From the NCBI RefSeq assembly GCF_030247185.1, contig NC_080572.1, forward strand, positions 186,400,866 to 186,464,865: a DNA stretch of 64,000 bases. The letters run 5' to 3'. Made by a program: the position numbers and the translations under genes. The notes beneath the pieces are model-generated. The model saw only the letters and a program-made list of their open reading frames with translations, searched no databases and was not told where the DNA came from. Shown piece after piece: positions 42,801 through 54,869 of the stretch (the first letter of the stretch is position 1; each line of letters begins with the position of its first letter). This stretch comes from Malaya genurostris. Lineage: Eukaryota; Arthropoda; Insecta; Diptera; Culicidae.

Positions 42801-44162
42801 AAATATTCTGTTATTTTTTTCAGATTTTCACACCTGTTCAATACAAAAAATAACCATAAAATGTAATGTCGCGAGCAACATCTATTCAGTGCATAAGTTC
42901 TCTAACCCTGTCAACGAATTTACTAAAATCGAAGCTTGAGTGAATAATTTCTCTATAGTTCGTGAGAATTCAGACATAACTGGTTTGACTTTTCAATAAA
43001 AAGTTCAAACACAGTCTTGTTAGACCAATTTTCGATTGTATCACCCTCTACGTTTTGTTATCGTTGTACTTTGACATTGGCACTACTTTATGGGGAAAAC
43101 GATCATCTCTGTTATACTGCGATGTTTACTCAGCTAAGAGTGAGCCAATCATTTTCCAAGTGCTTATAGTCCCACCAATAGTTAGAAGCAGCAGCAACCG
43201 AGGCGACCAAGTGTATCAATGACTCTAACATGAGCCCGCAAAGCAGGAAGAAAGACGGCTGGGTGGAGAAATTAGCGTCCGCCAGTTTGTTTATGTAAAT
43301 TTTATTAGCGTGTGTATTTGAGTTTACGCGATTTTCCCCTAGCCGCCGTAGGTGAGACAGTGAGTGAACTGTTTGTTGGTGGAACAATCGTGATCCCCTC
43401 CTTCCCGTTGCATTTGCTTGAGTATCAACTCTTTAAAGCATATTGTGACAGTCAAGCTGCCATCGGCCGGTGGTCGGCAGTTTGAGGGCCGCAGTCGAGG
43501 AGTAAGGGGGGCTTGCCCGGGATGATTTATTGCCCGCCGGCCCCAGATACGGTATTATGAGTTAATGGGAAAATCTTTTGAGTGTTGTGGTTTTGCGATG
43601 TTGTAGATAGATGACGTGCGATAAAAGTTTCCCCGGGATACTGAAGGGGTTTTCCGCGTGACTTGGATTCGTTGCACAACGTGCCAGATAGTCAAAAGCA
43701 GAGTTTGACATTTGCTCGTTTTAGTTTTTTAGAGCAAATTTTTAAATTTTCTCGCTCGATTTAATCCCAATTCAAATTATTATGTTCATGCTTGGGTCAT
43801 ATGAATGTTTAAACATTGGCTGAACTACAAACGGCAACGATGTGTCAAATATCAAAGTGCACATCAAAAAGCTTTTTGTTTTGGAAGTGGAATAATTTCC
43901 CCGGGTGCCGGCGTGAAATCGATATCACGTGTGAGTTTATGGGCTGGGCTTGGCTGGGCTGGGTGTATAAAAATGTGTAATTTGTAATATAAAACGATCG
44001 ATGACAAATAGCAGACTTGTGCTTTTGTAAAACAAACAGCACAACACTTTAACTCGTCACTTTGAAGTACCTGCCTACCAATCACGCGCACATTTATCGG
44101 TTTTCATTGAGTGGAAAACAAATACCTACCGTATGGATTCAACACCAACAACAACAACAACA
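42801..44162. other. Unassigned, possibly host non-coding DNA
   Basis: No repeat family or protein is recognised. The part at about 43440-43660 is GC-rich (cggccggtggtcggcagt, gcccgccggcccc) compared with its surroundings. A tggctgggct run (about 43942-43960) and an (aac)n run (about 44145-44162) are present. Confidence 0.3.
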
Positions 44163-44209
44163 CGCGGACCCTCACGGACCGAAGAATGCGGCCAACATAG
44201 AAAATTACC
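44163..44209 (+). mobile_element. 5'-truncated retroposon tail, left part
   Basis: gcggaccctcacggaccgaag through atagaaaattacc continues at 50248 once the I-clade copy 2 is removed. It begins in an (aac)n run that recurs after its poly(A) at 50455, consistent with a TSD. Confidence 0.55.
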
Positions 44210-44228
44210 GTCAGTAAATGTCTAAGCA

Positions 44229-44263
44229 TCATTCAGTAAAAACCATTCAAGCGAAGAGGTTGT
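44229..44263 (+). promoter_or_regulatory. Inr plus DPE of I-clade copy 2
   Basis: TCATTC at 44229-44234 with GGTTGT at +28 to +33 (44258-44263), as in copy 1. Confidence 0.7.
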
Positions 44264-44406
44264 GTTTCGATTGTACTGGCTCGTGAGTTAACGGCTGCTA
44301 CCGAGACAATTCTAAGCTTCAGGTAGTTAAACTGCCCATAGCAAACGCAATATTCGGGGCGTTTCCCGACTGGAAAGCTAGCAACGAAGGCCATCCCGTT
44401 CATACG

Positions 44407-44528
44407 CACAGAGGTGTAGAGACACAGAGGTGCGAGAGCATAGAAGTGACGAGTCACAGAGGTGCCATCGCATAAAGGTGCGAAGACGAAGGGGTGCAAA
44501 GGCACAGAGGTGCTAAAGCAACCCAGTG
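44407..44528 (+). repeat. 16-bp tandem array in the 5' UTR of copy 2
   Basis: Same seven-to-eight-unit array as at 19867, with the same unit count, so no expansion has occurred since the copies separated. Confidence 0.8.
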
Positions 44529-44922
44529 CTGATCTACCAGGTACCAGAATTTGTACGCTGCGTAGGATCAAAAGAGACGGCATATATCGCGAGGTGCTAC
44601 ACTGCAAGCATCGCATTTGATCGCCACCAAGAGCAAAAGCACTGTACCTGGGGTCAGGTACAGCAAGTGCAGTGGTGTTCACAACGACGGCAGAGCAACT
44701 GAGATAGCAGTAAACGACAGAAGACTGCCAATTGGAAACAGCAAAAGACTGCCAATTGGAAATCGTTGGAAGAACTTCACGTCGTTCTTCACGATAAAGG
44801 AACAGAGACATCAGCTACAAGGTAGATTTAATTTAATTTATTTTTTATTTCTTATATCTGAAATTTTACTAAACATAAGTTTTTATTTTGGTATTATTAA
44901 TTTACAAAAAAAATTTAATGTA

Positions 44923-46236
44923 ATGGATGATCTCATGGAAGATCATCCGAATCCGATTCCGGATACTAGTAAAAGTTTAAATACTCCGAGGGCTAAACAT
45001 TATCCACAGGGTACCACTGGGCCATGGATAGTCTATCTTCGAAAAAAAGAAAAGATTTTAAACTTGATGCAAATTACAAAGGATTTGACATCACATTTCT
45101 CTGAAGTTAAAGAAATCTGTAAGGTTAATAGAGATAAAATTCGAGTTGTAGTTAACGACTTGAAACAGGCAAACGATATTGTAACCTGTAAATTATTTGC
45201 TATTGAATATCGAGTTTACATTCCATCGAAGGAGGTAGAAATTGACGGTGTTGTGACTGAAGCAAGTCTGACAGCAGATGATTTACTTAAAAATGGAGTT
45301 GGCCGTTTTAAAAACTCCATGCTTGAGGGAGTTAAGATACTCGAGTGCAAACAATTGTACTCAGCATCTATTGTCGATGGAAAAAAGTCTTATCGTCCCT
45401 CAGATTCGTTTCGCGTAACATTTGCCGGATCTGCATTGCCTAGCCATGTCTATATCGATAAAATTCGTCTTCCTGTTCGGCTTTTCGTACCGCATGTTAT
45501 GAATTGCACGAACTGTAAAAAATTCGGACATACAGCTACTTACTGTAGTAATAAGTCCAAATGTATCAAATGTCAAGGGCCTCATAAGGATAATCTTTGC
45601 GATAAAGATGTTGAAAAATGTGTTTATTGTGGGGAAAGCCCTCATGATGATCTTTCAGTGTGCGCTGCATTTAAGCTGCGTAAAGACAAAATGAAGCTTT
45701 CTTTAAAAGCACGGTCTAAGCGCACATATGCAGAAATGCTCAAAACGGTCATACATGTCTCCCCTTTGGAAACCGAAAACGGTTTTTCAAATCTTGCGGA
45801 GCCAGAGGAATCTGACTCTGACGGAAATAGTGAAGATACCTCGTTTGTCACTCCTCAAGGGTCTGTTAAGAGGAGATTAACAAACCACAAAATACCAAAA
45901 AAGACACCTAAAATTATACCTTCAAAAAAAGATCCCCGTGTTAAAGCTAAAAAGCCAAATTTAAAACCAAAAACTGTGCCTCCTGGTTTGTCAAATTCAC
46001 AAACCAATCCAGGAACTAGCTCAAGAAAAGACAATAATCCAGTGGGCTCCATTTCACATTCACCAACAGGATTACTGAAATTTTCGGAAATTGTAGAATG
46101 GATTTTCGCTGCATTCAATATTTCTGAACCTCTAAAGACCATCATAACAGCATTCCTTCCAATAGCTAGAACTTTTTTGAAACAGTTATCAGCTCAATGG
46201 CCAGCTCTTTCAGGTTTTGTATCATTTGATGGATAA
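44923..46236 (+). CDS. I-clade ORF1 (copy 2)
   Basis: 437 aa, identical in translation to the copy 1 protein from the chosen ATG. Three zinc knuckles at residues about 195-247. The G/A difference at 44774 lies upstream, in the 5' UTR. The stop overlaps the ORF2 start in ATGGATAA. Confidence 0.92.
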   Translation: MDDLMEDHPNPIPDTSKSLNTPRAKHYPQGTTGPWIVYLRKKEKILNLMQITKDLTSHFSEVKEICKVNRDKIRVVVNDLKQANDIVTCKLFAIEYRVYIPSKEVEIDGVVTEASLTADDLLKNGVGRFKNSMLEGVKILECKQLYSASIVDGKKSYRPSDSFRVTFAGSALPSHVYIDKIRLPVRLFVPHVMNCTNCKKFGHTATYCSNKSKCIKCQGPHKDNLCDKDVEKCVYCGESPHDDLSVCAAFKLRKDKMKLSLKARSKRTYAEMLKTVIHVSPLETENGFSNLAEPEESDSDGNSEDTSFVTPQGSVKRRLTNHKIPKKTPKIIPSKKDPRVKAKKPNLKPKTVPPGLSNSQTNPGTSSRKDNNPVGSISHSPTGLLKFSEIVEWIFAAFNISEPLKTIITAFLPIARTFLKQLSAQWPALSGFVSFDG

Positions 46237-49200
46237 TTTATCATCCGCCGCAAATGATTCAATCACTGTCCTGCAGTGGAATTGTCGAAGCATCATGCCA
46301 AAACTTGATTCATTTAAAGTTTTGTTGCATAGTCAAAAATGTGATGTATTTGCTTTGTGCGAAACATGGCTTACATCAAACATAGCCTTAAATTTTAATG
46401 ACTTTAACATTATACGTCTCGACAGAGACTCCCCGTATGGTGGAGTGCTTTTAGGAATTAAGAAATGTTATTCCTTTTATAGATTAAACATTCCTTCGAC
46501 TTCTAGTATAGAAGTTGTTGCTTGTCAAATAAACATTAAAGGAAAGGACATTTGCATTGCTTCGGTATATATTCCTCCAAGAGCTCAAGTTGGACAACGA
46601 CAGCTTAATGAAATTGTCGAAGCCCTTCCTGCTCCACGTTTGATTTTAGGAGATTTCAATTCGCACGGAATGATGTGGGGTTCCGTTTACAATGATAGCA
46701 GATCATCTCTAATATATAATATTTGCGACAATTTTAGCATGACGGTACTAAATATGGGTAGCATGACACGGATCCCAAGACCTCCTGCACGTCCAAGTGC
46801 ATTAGATTTATCTCTTTGTTCGACTTCAATTCGACTAGATTGCACCTGGAAAGTATTTCCTGATTTACATGGTAGCGATCATTTACCAATCATCATCTCA
46901 ATTAGCAGTAACAAAGGCATTGCTAATTCAGTTAATATTCCATATGATTTGACAAAAAATATTGACTGGATTAAATACCAAAGTAATATTTCAAGTGTCT
47001 TAACTTCAATGGAAGAGCTTCCCCCACTTGAAGAATATGACTTCCTCGTTTGTTCGATTCTGGAGGCCGCAGAACAAGCCCAAACCAAACGATTTCTTGG
47101 TCCATCGTCTAACAGAAGACCTCCAAATCCTTGGTGGGACAAAGAGTGCTCAGATGCTAAACACGCGAAACAAAATGCTTTCAAGACGTTTTTAAAACGA
47201 GGAGGAGGAACTCCTCAGAATTTTGAAAAATTCTTGGTTTTAGAAACCAAGTACAAGAACATACTTCGGGTTAAGAAATGCAGCTATTGGAGACATTTTG
47301 TGGAAGGTTTGTCAAGAGAAACCTCAATGAGCACTCTTTGGAATACGGCCAGACGAATGAGGAATCGTAACGTAGGAAATGAGAGTGAGGAGTACTCGAA
47401 TCGATGGATATTTGATTTTGCGAGGAAAGTTTGTCCAGATTCCGTTCCTACGCATAGCATTGTTAGGGAGTCTTCTTCAAATGATGATTCCATTGATAGC
47501 CCCTTTTCAATGATGGAATTTTCCATAGCACTCATGTCTTGTAACAATAACGCTCCTGGATTGGACAGAATTAAATTCAACTTGGTGAAGAATCTGCCCG
47601 ACCTCGCAAAAAGACGTTTGTTGGAATTGTTCAACAAGTTTCTTGAGCAAAATATTGTTCCACCTGACTGGAGACAAGTGAAAGTTATCGCCATTCAAAA
47701 GCCGGGGAAACCAGCTTCCAATCACAACTCATATAGACCCATTGCGATGTTGTCCTGCATCAGAAAATTGTTCGAAAAAATTATTCTACGACGTCTCGAC
47801 ACTTGGGTCGAGACGAACGGTTTGTTGTCAGATACTCAGTTTGGCTTCCGTAGAAATAAAGGGACGAATGATTGCCTTGCATTACTTTCGTCTGACATCC
47901 AAATTGCCTTCGCTCAAAAGCAACAAATGGCATCTGTATTTTTAGACATTAAAGGAGCATTTGATTCAGTTTCCATTGATGTTCTTTCAGACAAGCTCCA
48001 CCAACATGGACTCCCAGCGGTTATAAATAATTATTTGCACAACCTTTTGTCAGAGAAACGCATGCATTTTTCACATGGCGATTTGGCAACAATCAGAATT
48101 AGCTACATGGGTCTCCCGCAAGGCTCATGCCTCAGTCCGCTCCTCTATAATTTTTACGTGAATGACATTGACAGCTGTCTAGTAACCCCATGTACACTAA
48201 GACAATTGGCAGATGATGGCGTGGTTTCAGTTACTGGATCCAAAGCTATTGATCTGCAAAAACCATTGCAAGATACCTTAGATAAATTGTCCGTTTGGGC
48301 TGTTCATCTTGGTATCGAATTCTCTGCGGAGAAAACAGAGCTGGTCGTCTTTTCAAAAAAGCATGATCCCGCGCAACTTCAGCTTCATATGATGGGAAGA
48401 ATAATCGAACAGGTTTTGACTTTCAAATACCTCGGGGTGTGGTTTGATTCCAAATGCACGTGGGGAGGACACATTAGGTATCTGATAACGAAATGCCAAC
48501 AAAGAGTAAATTTTCTTCGAACAATAACAGGGTCTTGGTGGGGTGCTCATCCGCAAGATCTAATAAAATTGTATCAGACAACGATACTTTCAGTGATGGA
48601 ATATGGATGCGTTTGTTTTCGTTCCGCTGCAAATTCTCATATTATCAAACTTGAGCGAATTCAGTACCGTTGTTTGCGAATTGCTTTAGGCTGCATGCAT
48701 TCGACACATACAATGAGTCTTGAAGTTCTGGCGGGAGTTCTTCCATTAAAAGATCGATTTTGGGAGCTTTCATCACGCCTGCTAATAAGATGTGATGTGC
48801 TGAATCCCATGGTAATTAATAATTTCGAACGACTAGTCGAGCTTCGATCTCAAACAAAATTCATGACAGTATATTTTAACCATATGTCACAGGAAATCAA
48901 CCCTTCAAGATATATTCCTATCCGTGTCAGCCTCCTAAATGTACCTGACTCAACTTTATTTTTCGACACATCCATGCAGCGCGAAGTGCGTGGAATCCCG
49001 GACCACCTACGCTCTATGGAAATCCCAAAAATATTTTCAAGTAAGTTCAGGCATATTAACTCTGAGAAAATGTTTTACACGGACGGATCGCGAATGGAAG
49101 AAGCGACAGGGTTTGGTATGTTCAACAATAATGTTTCGGCCTCATTCAAGCTTCAAGAACCTGCATCTGTTTATATAGCAGAGTTAGCAGCAGTTCATTA

Positions 49201-49921
49201 TAGCTTGAATGTAATCGTCACATTATCTCCAAACCATTATTTCCTCTTCACAGATAGTCTGAGTGCAATTGAAGCCATTCGCTCAAACGCTGCTGGCAAA
49301 AATGAACCGTTTTTCTTGGGTAAAATAAAACAGTGTCTGAACGACATATTGAATAATAATTATCTAATCACAATAGTTTGGGTTCCGGCTCATTGCTCCA
49401 TTCCAGGCAATGAAAGAGCCGATATTTTAGCCAAACGTGGTGCTATTGAGGGTGAAATTTATGAGAGACCGATTGCTTTCAACGAATTCTATAGCGCGTC
49501 TCGCCAAAGAACACTTGCCAGCTGGCAAGCTTCTTGGGATAAAGATGATCTGGGTCGGTGGATGCACTCAATTATTCCTAAAATATCGACAAAGGCATGG
49601 TTCAGGGGACTGGATGTGAGTAGAGATTTCATTCGTGTGATGTCCAGACTCATGTCCAATCACTACACGTTAGATGCACATCTCCTTCGAATTGGACTTT
49701 CCGAGACTAATCATTGTGCTTGCGGCGAAGGTTACCGCGATATTGACCATGTTGTTTGGACATGCGTGGAGTTTCGTGATGTCAGATCTCAACTAATAAA
49801 TTCCTTGCGTACCCAAGGTAGACTATCCAATGTCCCAGTTCGCGACATTCTTGCTTGTCGTGACCTTCCATACATGAAACTTCTTTATCATTTCATTAAA
49901 TCCATTGGAGTTCCAATTTAA
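46229..49921 (+). CDS. I-clade ORF2: endonuclease, reverse transcriptase, RNase H (copy 2)
   Basis: 1,230 aa, identical in translation to copy 1 ORF2. Endonuclease (N18, E45, D142, D217, H218), reverse transcriptase (D573, D662, D663), RNase H (D952, E985, D1009, D1065) and C-terminal CCHC (from C1163) are all retained, so this copy could supply the same enzyme. Confidence 0.95.
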   Translation: MDNLSSAANDSITVLQWNCRSIMPKLDSFKVLLHSQKCDVFALCETWLTSNIALNFNDFNIIRLDRDSPYGGVLLGIKKCYSFYRLNIPSTSSIEVVACQINIKGKDICIASVYIPPRAQVGQRQLNEIVEALPAPRLILGDFNSHGMMWGSVYNDSRSSLIYNICDNFSMTVLNMGSMTRIPRPPARPSALDLSLCSTSIRLDCTWKVFPDLHGSDHLPIIISISSNKGIANSVNIPYDLTKNIDWIKYQSNISSVLTSMEELPPLEEYDFLVCSILEAAEQAQTKRFLGPSSNRRPPNPWWDKECSDAKHAKQNAFKTFLKRGGGTPQNFEKFLVLETKYKNILRVKKCSYWRHFVEGLSRETSMSTLWNTARRMRNRNVGNESEEYSNRWIFDFARKVCPDSVPTHSIVRESSSNDDSIDSPFSMMEFSIALMSCNNNAPGLDRIKFNLVKNLPDLAKRRLLELFNKFLEQNIVPPDWRQVKVIAIQKPGKPASNHNSYRPIAMLSCIRKLFEKIILRRLDTWVETNGLLSDTQFGFRRNKGTNDCLALLSSDIQIAFAQKQQMASVFLDIKGAFDSVSIDVLSDKLHQHGLPAVINNYLHNLLSEKRMHFSHGDLATIRISYMGLPQGSCLSPLLYNFYVNDIDSCLVTPCTLRQLADDGVVSVTGSKAIDLQKPLQDTLDKLSVWAVHLGIEFSAEKTELVVFSKKHDPAQLQLHMMGRIIEQVLTFKYLGVWFDSKCTWGGHIRYLITKCQQRVNFLRTITGSWWGAHPQDLIKLYQTTILSVMEYGCVCFRSAANSHIIKLERIQYRCLRIALGCMHSTHTMSLEVLAGVLPLKDRFWELSSRLLIRCDVLNPMVINNFERLVELRSQTKFMTVYFNHMSQEINPSRYIPIRVSLLNVPDSTLFFDTSMQREVRGIPDHLRSMEIPKIFSSKFRHINSEKMFYTDGSRMEEATGFGMFNNNVSASFKLQEPASVYIAELAAVHYSLNVIVTLSPNHYFLFTDSLSAIEAIRSNAAGKNEPFFLGKIKQCLNDILNNNYLITIVWVPAHCSIPGNERADILAKRGAIEGEIYERPIAFNEFYSASRQRTLASWQASWDKDDLGRWMHSIIPKISTKAWFRGLDVSRDFIRVMSRLMSNHYTLDAHLLRIGLSETNHCACGEGYRDIDHVVWTCVEFRDVRSQLINSLRTQGRLSNVPVRDILACRDLPYMKLLYHFIKSIGVPI

Positions 49922-50248
49922 ATTTTATTTTATGTTAAACTGTTTTCTCTTCCATGAGTTCAACCAATAGCCAACTATAGGATATTGAATATAAGTGGTG
50001 AACTGATACAAACAATCCTGAAATAGTTATAAGATCATGTACAAAATAAATGTATTTTATTTAATGTAATTAAAATAGCAACTCGCTTGATAAAAACAGT
50101 GTTTAGATTAACTAATGAGTACCAACATACTAATATGATATTCGAAATGTATTAGGTTTAAACTACTATGTATTGTGGATGCCACGGCGAAGAAAAACTT
50201 ATGTATATTGCCTATGAAATAAACGTATTTATGAAAAAAAAAAAAAAA

Positions 50249-50454
50249 TAGAAAATTACCATCGCCATCTGGAATCATCTCATCCTAAATTCAATTCACC
50301 GGCCACTACCGATCGCCAGATACTATATTACATAATGATACTACTCTAGTTTTAAGTTAGACGATAATTAAGATTAGTAAATACCCTTGGCATCTTAGAG
50401 CTTAAGCAGTGTGCCTTAATATTATATTATATTATTGAATAAAAAAAAAAAAAA
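50249..50454 (+). mobile_element. 5'-truncated retroposon tail, right part
   Basis: The continuation of 44163-44209: a short 3' UTR-like sequence ending attgaataaa with 14 A (to about 50454), then caacaacaacat. No frame. Its source LINE or SINE is not recognised. Confidence 0.55.
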
Positions 50455-50769
50455 CAACAACAACATACATTAGCTTCTTGCTAATCGTCAATGTTGGTTC
50501 GATTATTTCCGGCCCGGAGACGTACTGTACATGGTTCGAATTTTGGACGCTTTAGAAACTCCCGTTCAAAGTTTGGCATTTAATTTTAGATAGCGTTTTA
50601 ACTGATGATTGGACAAATCCTTTTGATCTCAGATTTCTCCAATTGCAATTTTCTTTCGTTCATTTATTTGCTTTTCATTCAATCATAGAATTTTTCCGAA
50701 AGCTGATGTTTGCAGTACTTTGCTGGGCCATGCTTCATCACAATGTATCACAAAATAAGTTCCTGTATT
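50455..50769. other. Unassigned sequence
   Basis: Nothing recognised between the retroposon tail and the decayed Jockey copy. Confidence 0.3.
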
Positions 50770-50880
50770 TCAGTCGATGTTGAACAGTCGTTCGTACCGC
50801 ACGCGTATATTTCTCAAGGCTATACAAAGAGTGATATTAGAGTGACTAAGAAACGAATCAGCCTTTTTCAAGGCTTGGTA

Positions 50881-52386
50881 AATCACAATCCGTTATTCAA
50901 CATTTTTCTAATAACATTCACGATCTTATAGAATCTGAATGTAAAAATAAAAGACAACGGACAAATTTCCCTTCCGTTGATCCTATGCTGTCTAACAATA
51001 TTTACGAGATTCTTCCTGAATCCGATTGTAGCGACATAGAAGAAAATTCTTCAAAAATTCCCAAAATGGACGCTTGTCGTTCTGGGAAGAAACATCAATC
51101 TATGCCACCAGTGACGGTGATAATCTCCGACTTCAAAGCATTGCATACTTTTTAAGACTTCAAAGCATTGCATACTTTTCTCCCGGAAGTGAAAGTCGCA
51201 TTTCAATTTGGACGAAGAGGAGAATGTCGAGTCTTGGTTGATGGATTGGAAGATTACGAACGTCTTATCCAATATTTGTCCGAGATACTTCATAAATTGT
51301 ATTCATATGATATAAAATCAGACAGACCCTTCAAGGCTGTTTTGAAAGGCTTATCAAATGAGCAAAGTACTGATGAAATTAAAAATGAACTAAAAGAATT
51401 GCTTGGTTTTGCTCCTTCCCAAGTAATACTTATGAAAAAAGAGTGAATGGTACTTCTAAACCACGCCCTGGAATTTCCAATGAACTTTACCTAATACACT
51501 TCAATCGAAGTGATGTAAACAATTTGAATACTTTAGAAAAAGTACGTTTCATTTCCCGCATTAAAATTCATTGGGAACATTATAAACGGCATAATCGTAT
51601 TGCAAACTTAACGCAATGTCGTCGTTGCCAAGGCTTCAGCCATGGAACCAAAAATTGTCATATGGATATACGGTGTTTGAATTGTGGTAAATCGCATTCG
51701 AAAGACGTTTGTCCAATGAATGAAACCACTGATAAATTTTCATGTTCAAATTGCGATGGAAATTATAAATCCCATTATTTGAAATGTCGGGTAAAAAAAT
51801 TTTAAACGCTCGTTCGCTTAGACAACAAGTCAAATCAACGACCTTAAATTTACAGAACATACCTGAAAATCAAAAAACCGTTACATATGCCACGCCTAAT
51901 TCTTCTAAGGCACTGATTTCTTCGAATTTAAAACAAAAAACAGGTACGCCTGCCAATTCATCTTCTAACGAAAACAATTTATTGACAGGTAGTTCGACCT
52001 CGTCATCATCTTCTTCTAATGTCAGTTATGCTAGTATAACAGGTAGAAATCTACCACCTAATTCTTCTAATGTAAATAATCAAAACACAGGACCGCCTTG
52101 CAGTGAATCTTCTAACGAAAACAATATATTAATAGGTAGATCGGCATTATCATCTTCTTCTTATGGCAGTCTACCTACAAATATTCCTTCAATGCCATTC
52201 GCTTCTTTAAATGAAGTTGATTTAGGCGATATAACTGAAAATAAAATGATCTACCTACAAGATCAACTTTTTCAAATGATCATCCGAATGAATTTGACTT
52301 CATCACTTTATGAAGCATTTCAAATCGGATGGCACTTTGCAAATAATATTATAATGAATTTAAAATTTAACAGTGATGTTAAATAA
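50881..52386 (+). pseudogene. Jockey-clade ORF1 remnant (copy A)
   Basis: Colinear with ORF1 of copy B, but the first roughly 24 codons, including the ATG, are lost in a deletion joining 5' UTR to aaatcacaatcc. A local duplication (gacttcaaagcattgcatac twice, about 51129-51175) brings a stop. A one-base deletion near 51440 and a small deletion near 51790 shift the frame. Still readable are the gag-like domain (GRRGECRVLVDGLEDYERL), zinc knuckles CRRCQGFSHGTKNC and CLNCGKSHSKDVC, and the Ser/Asn-rich tail. Non-functional. Confidence 0.88.
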
Positions 52387-54869
52387 TTATTTGAATATTT
52401 TAAATTGGATTGCTCGATCTTTAAAATCGAGTGAAGAGTGACAGAAACTTTTCTTAAACCAAATGTCAAATTGAAAAGTAATCCACATTATGTGGTTCAT
52501 CGATTTGGCAGGTTTACTGGAATGGCTGGTGGAGTTGCCATTTTTGTCCAACAGCAAATTGAACATCGAATTTTACCTTCTTTCAATACTAAAGTTATTG
52601 AAAGCTTGGGAATCCAAGTTGAAACCATTCATGGAATTTATTTCATCGCTGGAGCATATTTGCCATTCCAATGCACCGGCGAACAATTAAATTTCTTTAA
52701 AGGCAATTTGCAAAAACTCACAAAATATCGACCGAAATTTTTCGTAATAGGGGACTTAAATGCTAAGCATGTCCAGTGGAATTGTAGGCAAAATAACAGT
52801 AATGGTAAAATACTTCATAATCAACTCTCAGCTGGTTACTTCACAGTTCTTCATCCCAGTAATCCTACTCGTTTCTCTTCCGTGAAAAACCCGTCTACAA
52901 TTGATCTGGTTCTAACGGATCAAAGTCACATTTGTAGTGAACCGATTACACATGCTGACTTTGACTCAGATCATCTTCCTGTAACATTCAGACTTTCCAA
53001 CGAAGCTATAATTAATCCAATTAGTTCTATATTCAACTATCATAGAGCTAATTGGTTGGATTACAGATCTCACATTGAAAATCATGTGGATCATGAAACT
53101 ATTTCAGAAAATTCTGCGGACATCGACAATTGATCATTTGAATCGTTACATTATCGAAGCTAGAAATCTTTCAGTTCCCAAAGCTCAAACTAAATTAAAC
53201 TCTCCTATCATCGATGACAATCTTCAACTGCTCATTCGGTTGAAGAATGTTCGTCGACGACAATATCAACGTTCTCGTGATACTGCTATGAAAAACATAG
53301 TTAAGGATTTACAAAAAGAAAATAAACATAGATTTACTCTTTTGCGAAATGAAAATTTCGCTAAAGAAGTTGAACAAATTAAGCCATATTCTAAACCTTT
53401 CTGGAAACTTTCTAAGGTTCTTAAGAAACCTCTGAAACCAATTCCTGCTCTCAAGGAAGGAAATCAAATACTTCTTACAAATGGCGAAAAAGCTCAAAAA
53501 CTTGCTCAGCAGTTCGAGAGTGTCCACAATTTTAATTTGAACGTTGTGAGTCCTATTGAAAATGAAGTCTCACTGAAATATGATCATATTTCAACCCAAG
53601 TGTTATCACAAGATGACATTATTGAGACGAATTTTGATGAATTAGTATTCTTATTAAAAATCTTCCCGATGTTGCCTTGAGACTCCTGGTTAAAATTTTC
53701 AACAAGTGTTTTTCATTAGCTTACTTCCCAAAAAGATGAAAAAACGCTAAAGTAATTCCTATCCTGAAACCTGATAAAAATCCAGCAGAAACATCAAGTT
53801 ATCGACCAATTAGCTTACTTTCTTCTATCAGTAAACTTTTTGAAAAAAATATCTTGTTGAGAATGATGTCTCATATAAATGAGAATTCAATTTTTTTACC
53901 AGAGCAGTTTGGATTTCGTCATGAACATTCAACTACTCATCAACTTGTCAGAGTAACGAACATGATAAAATCAAATAAATCTTGTGGGTTATCCACTGGA
54001 GTTGCTCTTCTAGACATAGAAAAAGCATTCGACAGTGTTTGGCACAAAGGTTTAATAGCAAAAATGTCTGATTTCCAGTTTCCTATTTATTTGATCAAAG
54101 TGATTCAAAATTATTTAAATGATCGTACTCTTCAGGTTAGCTATCAGAATTGTAAATCTGAATTGCTACCCTATTTTCACTTCTGATCTTCCAAATCTAC
54201 CCGTTGTTTGTCAGAAATCGCTATTCTGTGACGACACAAGTCTGTTAGCCACAGGTAGAAATTTAAGAGTGATCTGCAGTCGCCTACAAAGAAGTTTAAA
54301 TATTTTCAGTGATTATCTGTCAAAATGGAAAATTAAACCAAATGCAGCAAAAACGCAATTAATTATCTTTCCTCATAAGCCAAGAGCTTCTTTTCTTAAA
54401 CCAAACAATAATCACATTCTCAAATTAAATGGCTTGGAATTGACATGGTCTGATCAAGCTAAATACTTAGGTTTAACGTGTGACAAAAAAACTCACTTTC
54501 AAAGATCACATTGAAGGAATCCAGGCAAAGTGTAATAAATATATTAAATGTTTATATCCTCTTATAAACAGAAACTCTAAGCTCTGTCTAAAAAACAAAT
54601 TGTTAATTTATAAACAAATTTTCAGACCAGCCATGCTTTATACAGTACCAATTTGGTCAAGTTGTTGTTCCACCTGGAAGAAAACGCTTCAAAGGATTCA
54701 GAATAAAATTCTGAAAATGATTTTGAAGCGTCATTCCTGGTTTAGTACAAATGAGTTACACAGACTCACAAATATAGAACCATTAAATGTAATGTCACAT
54801 AATATTATAAGCAAACTCCGACAAAAATCGGTGCAATCTTCAATTGAATCGATTCGCTCTCTGTATTAG
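52376..54869 (+). pseudogene. Jockey-clade ORF2 remnant (copy A)
   Basis: Endonuclease and reverse transcriptase segments match copy B. Lesions: loss of the first catalytic N region (WIARS for WNARS) and a deletion near 52435 that ends in a stop; a small deletion near 53128; a deletion of about 58 nt near 53645; TGA for W near 53737; a deletion of about 50 nt near 54172 that removes the RAGVPQGSS block of the reverse transcriptase; one inserted A near 54487. FCDDTSLL and the C-terminal part remain. It cannot encode an enzyme. Confidence 0.9.

Larger units (their letters stand above)
44227..50248 (+). mobile_element. I-clade non-LTR retrotransposon, full length, copy 2
   Basis: It is the same element as at 19687-25702, offset by 24,540 bp, with one base difference noticed (A44774). 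The TSD is ATAGAAAATTACC at 44197-44209 and 50248-50260. Seventeen extra bases (44210-44226) stand between the left TSD and the element start. The 3' A-run is 15 nt (50234-50248), longer than in copy 1. The target is a short truncated retroposon tail. All domains are intact. Confidence 0.93.
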
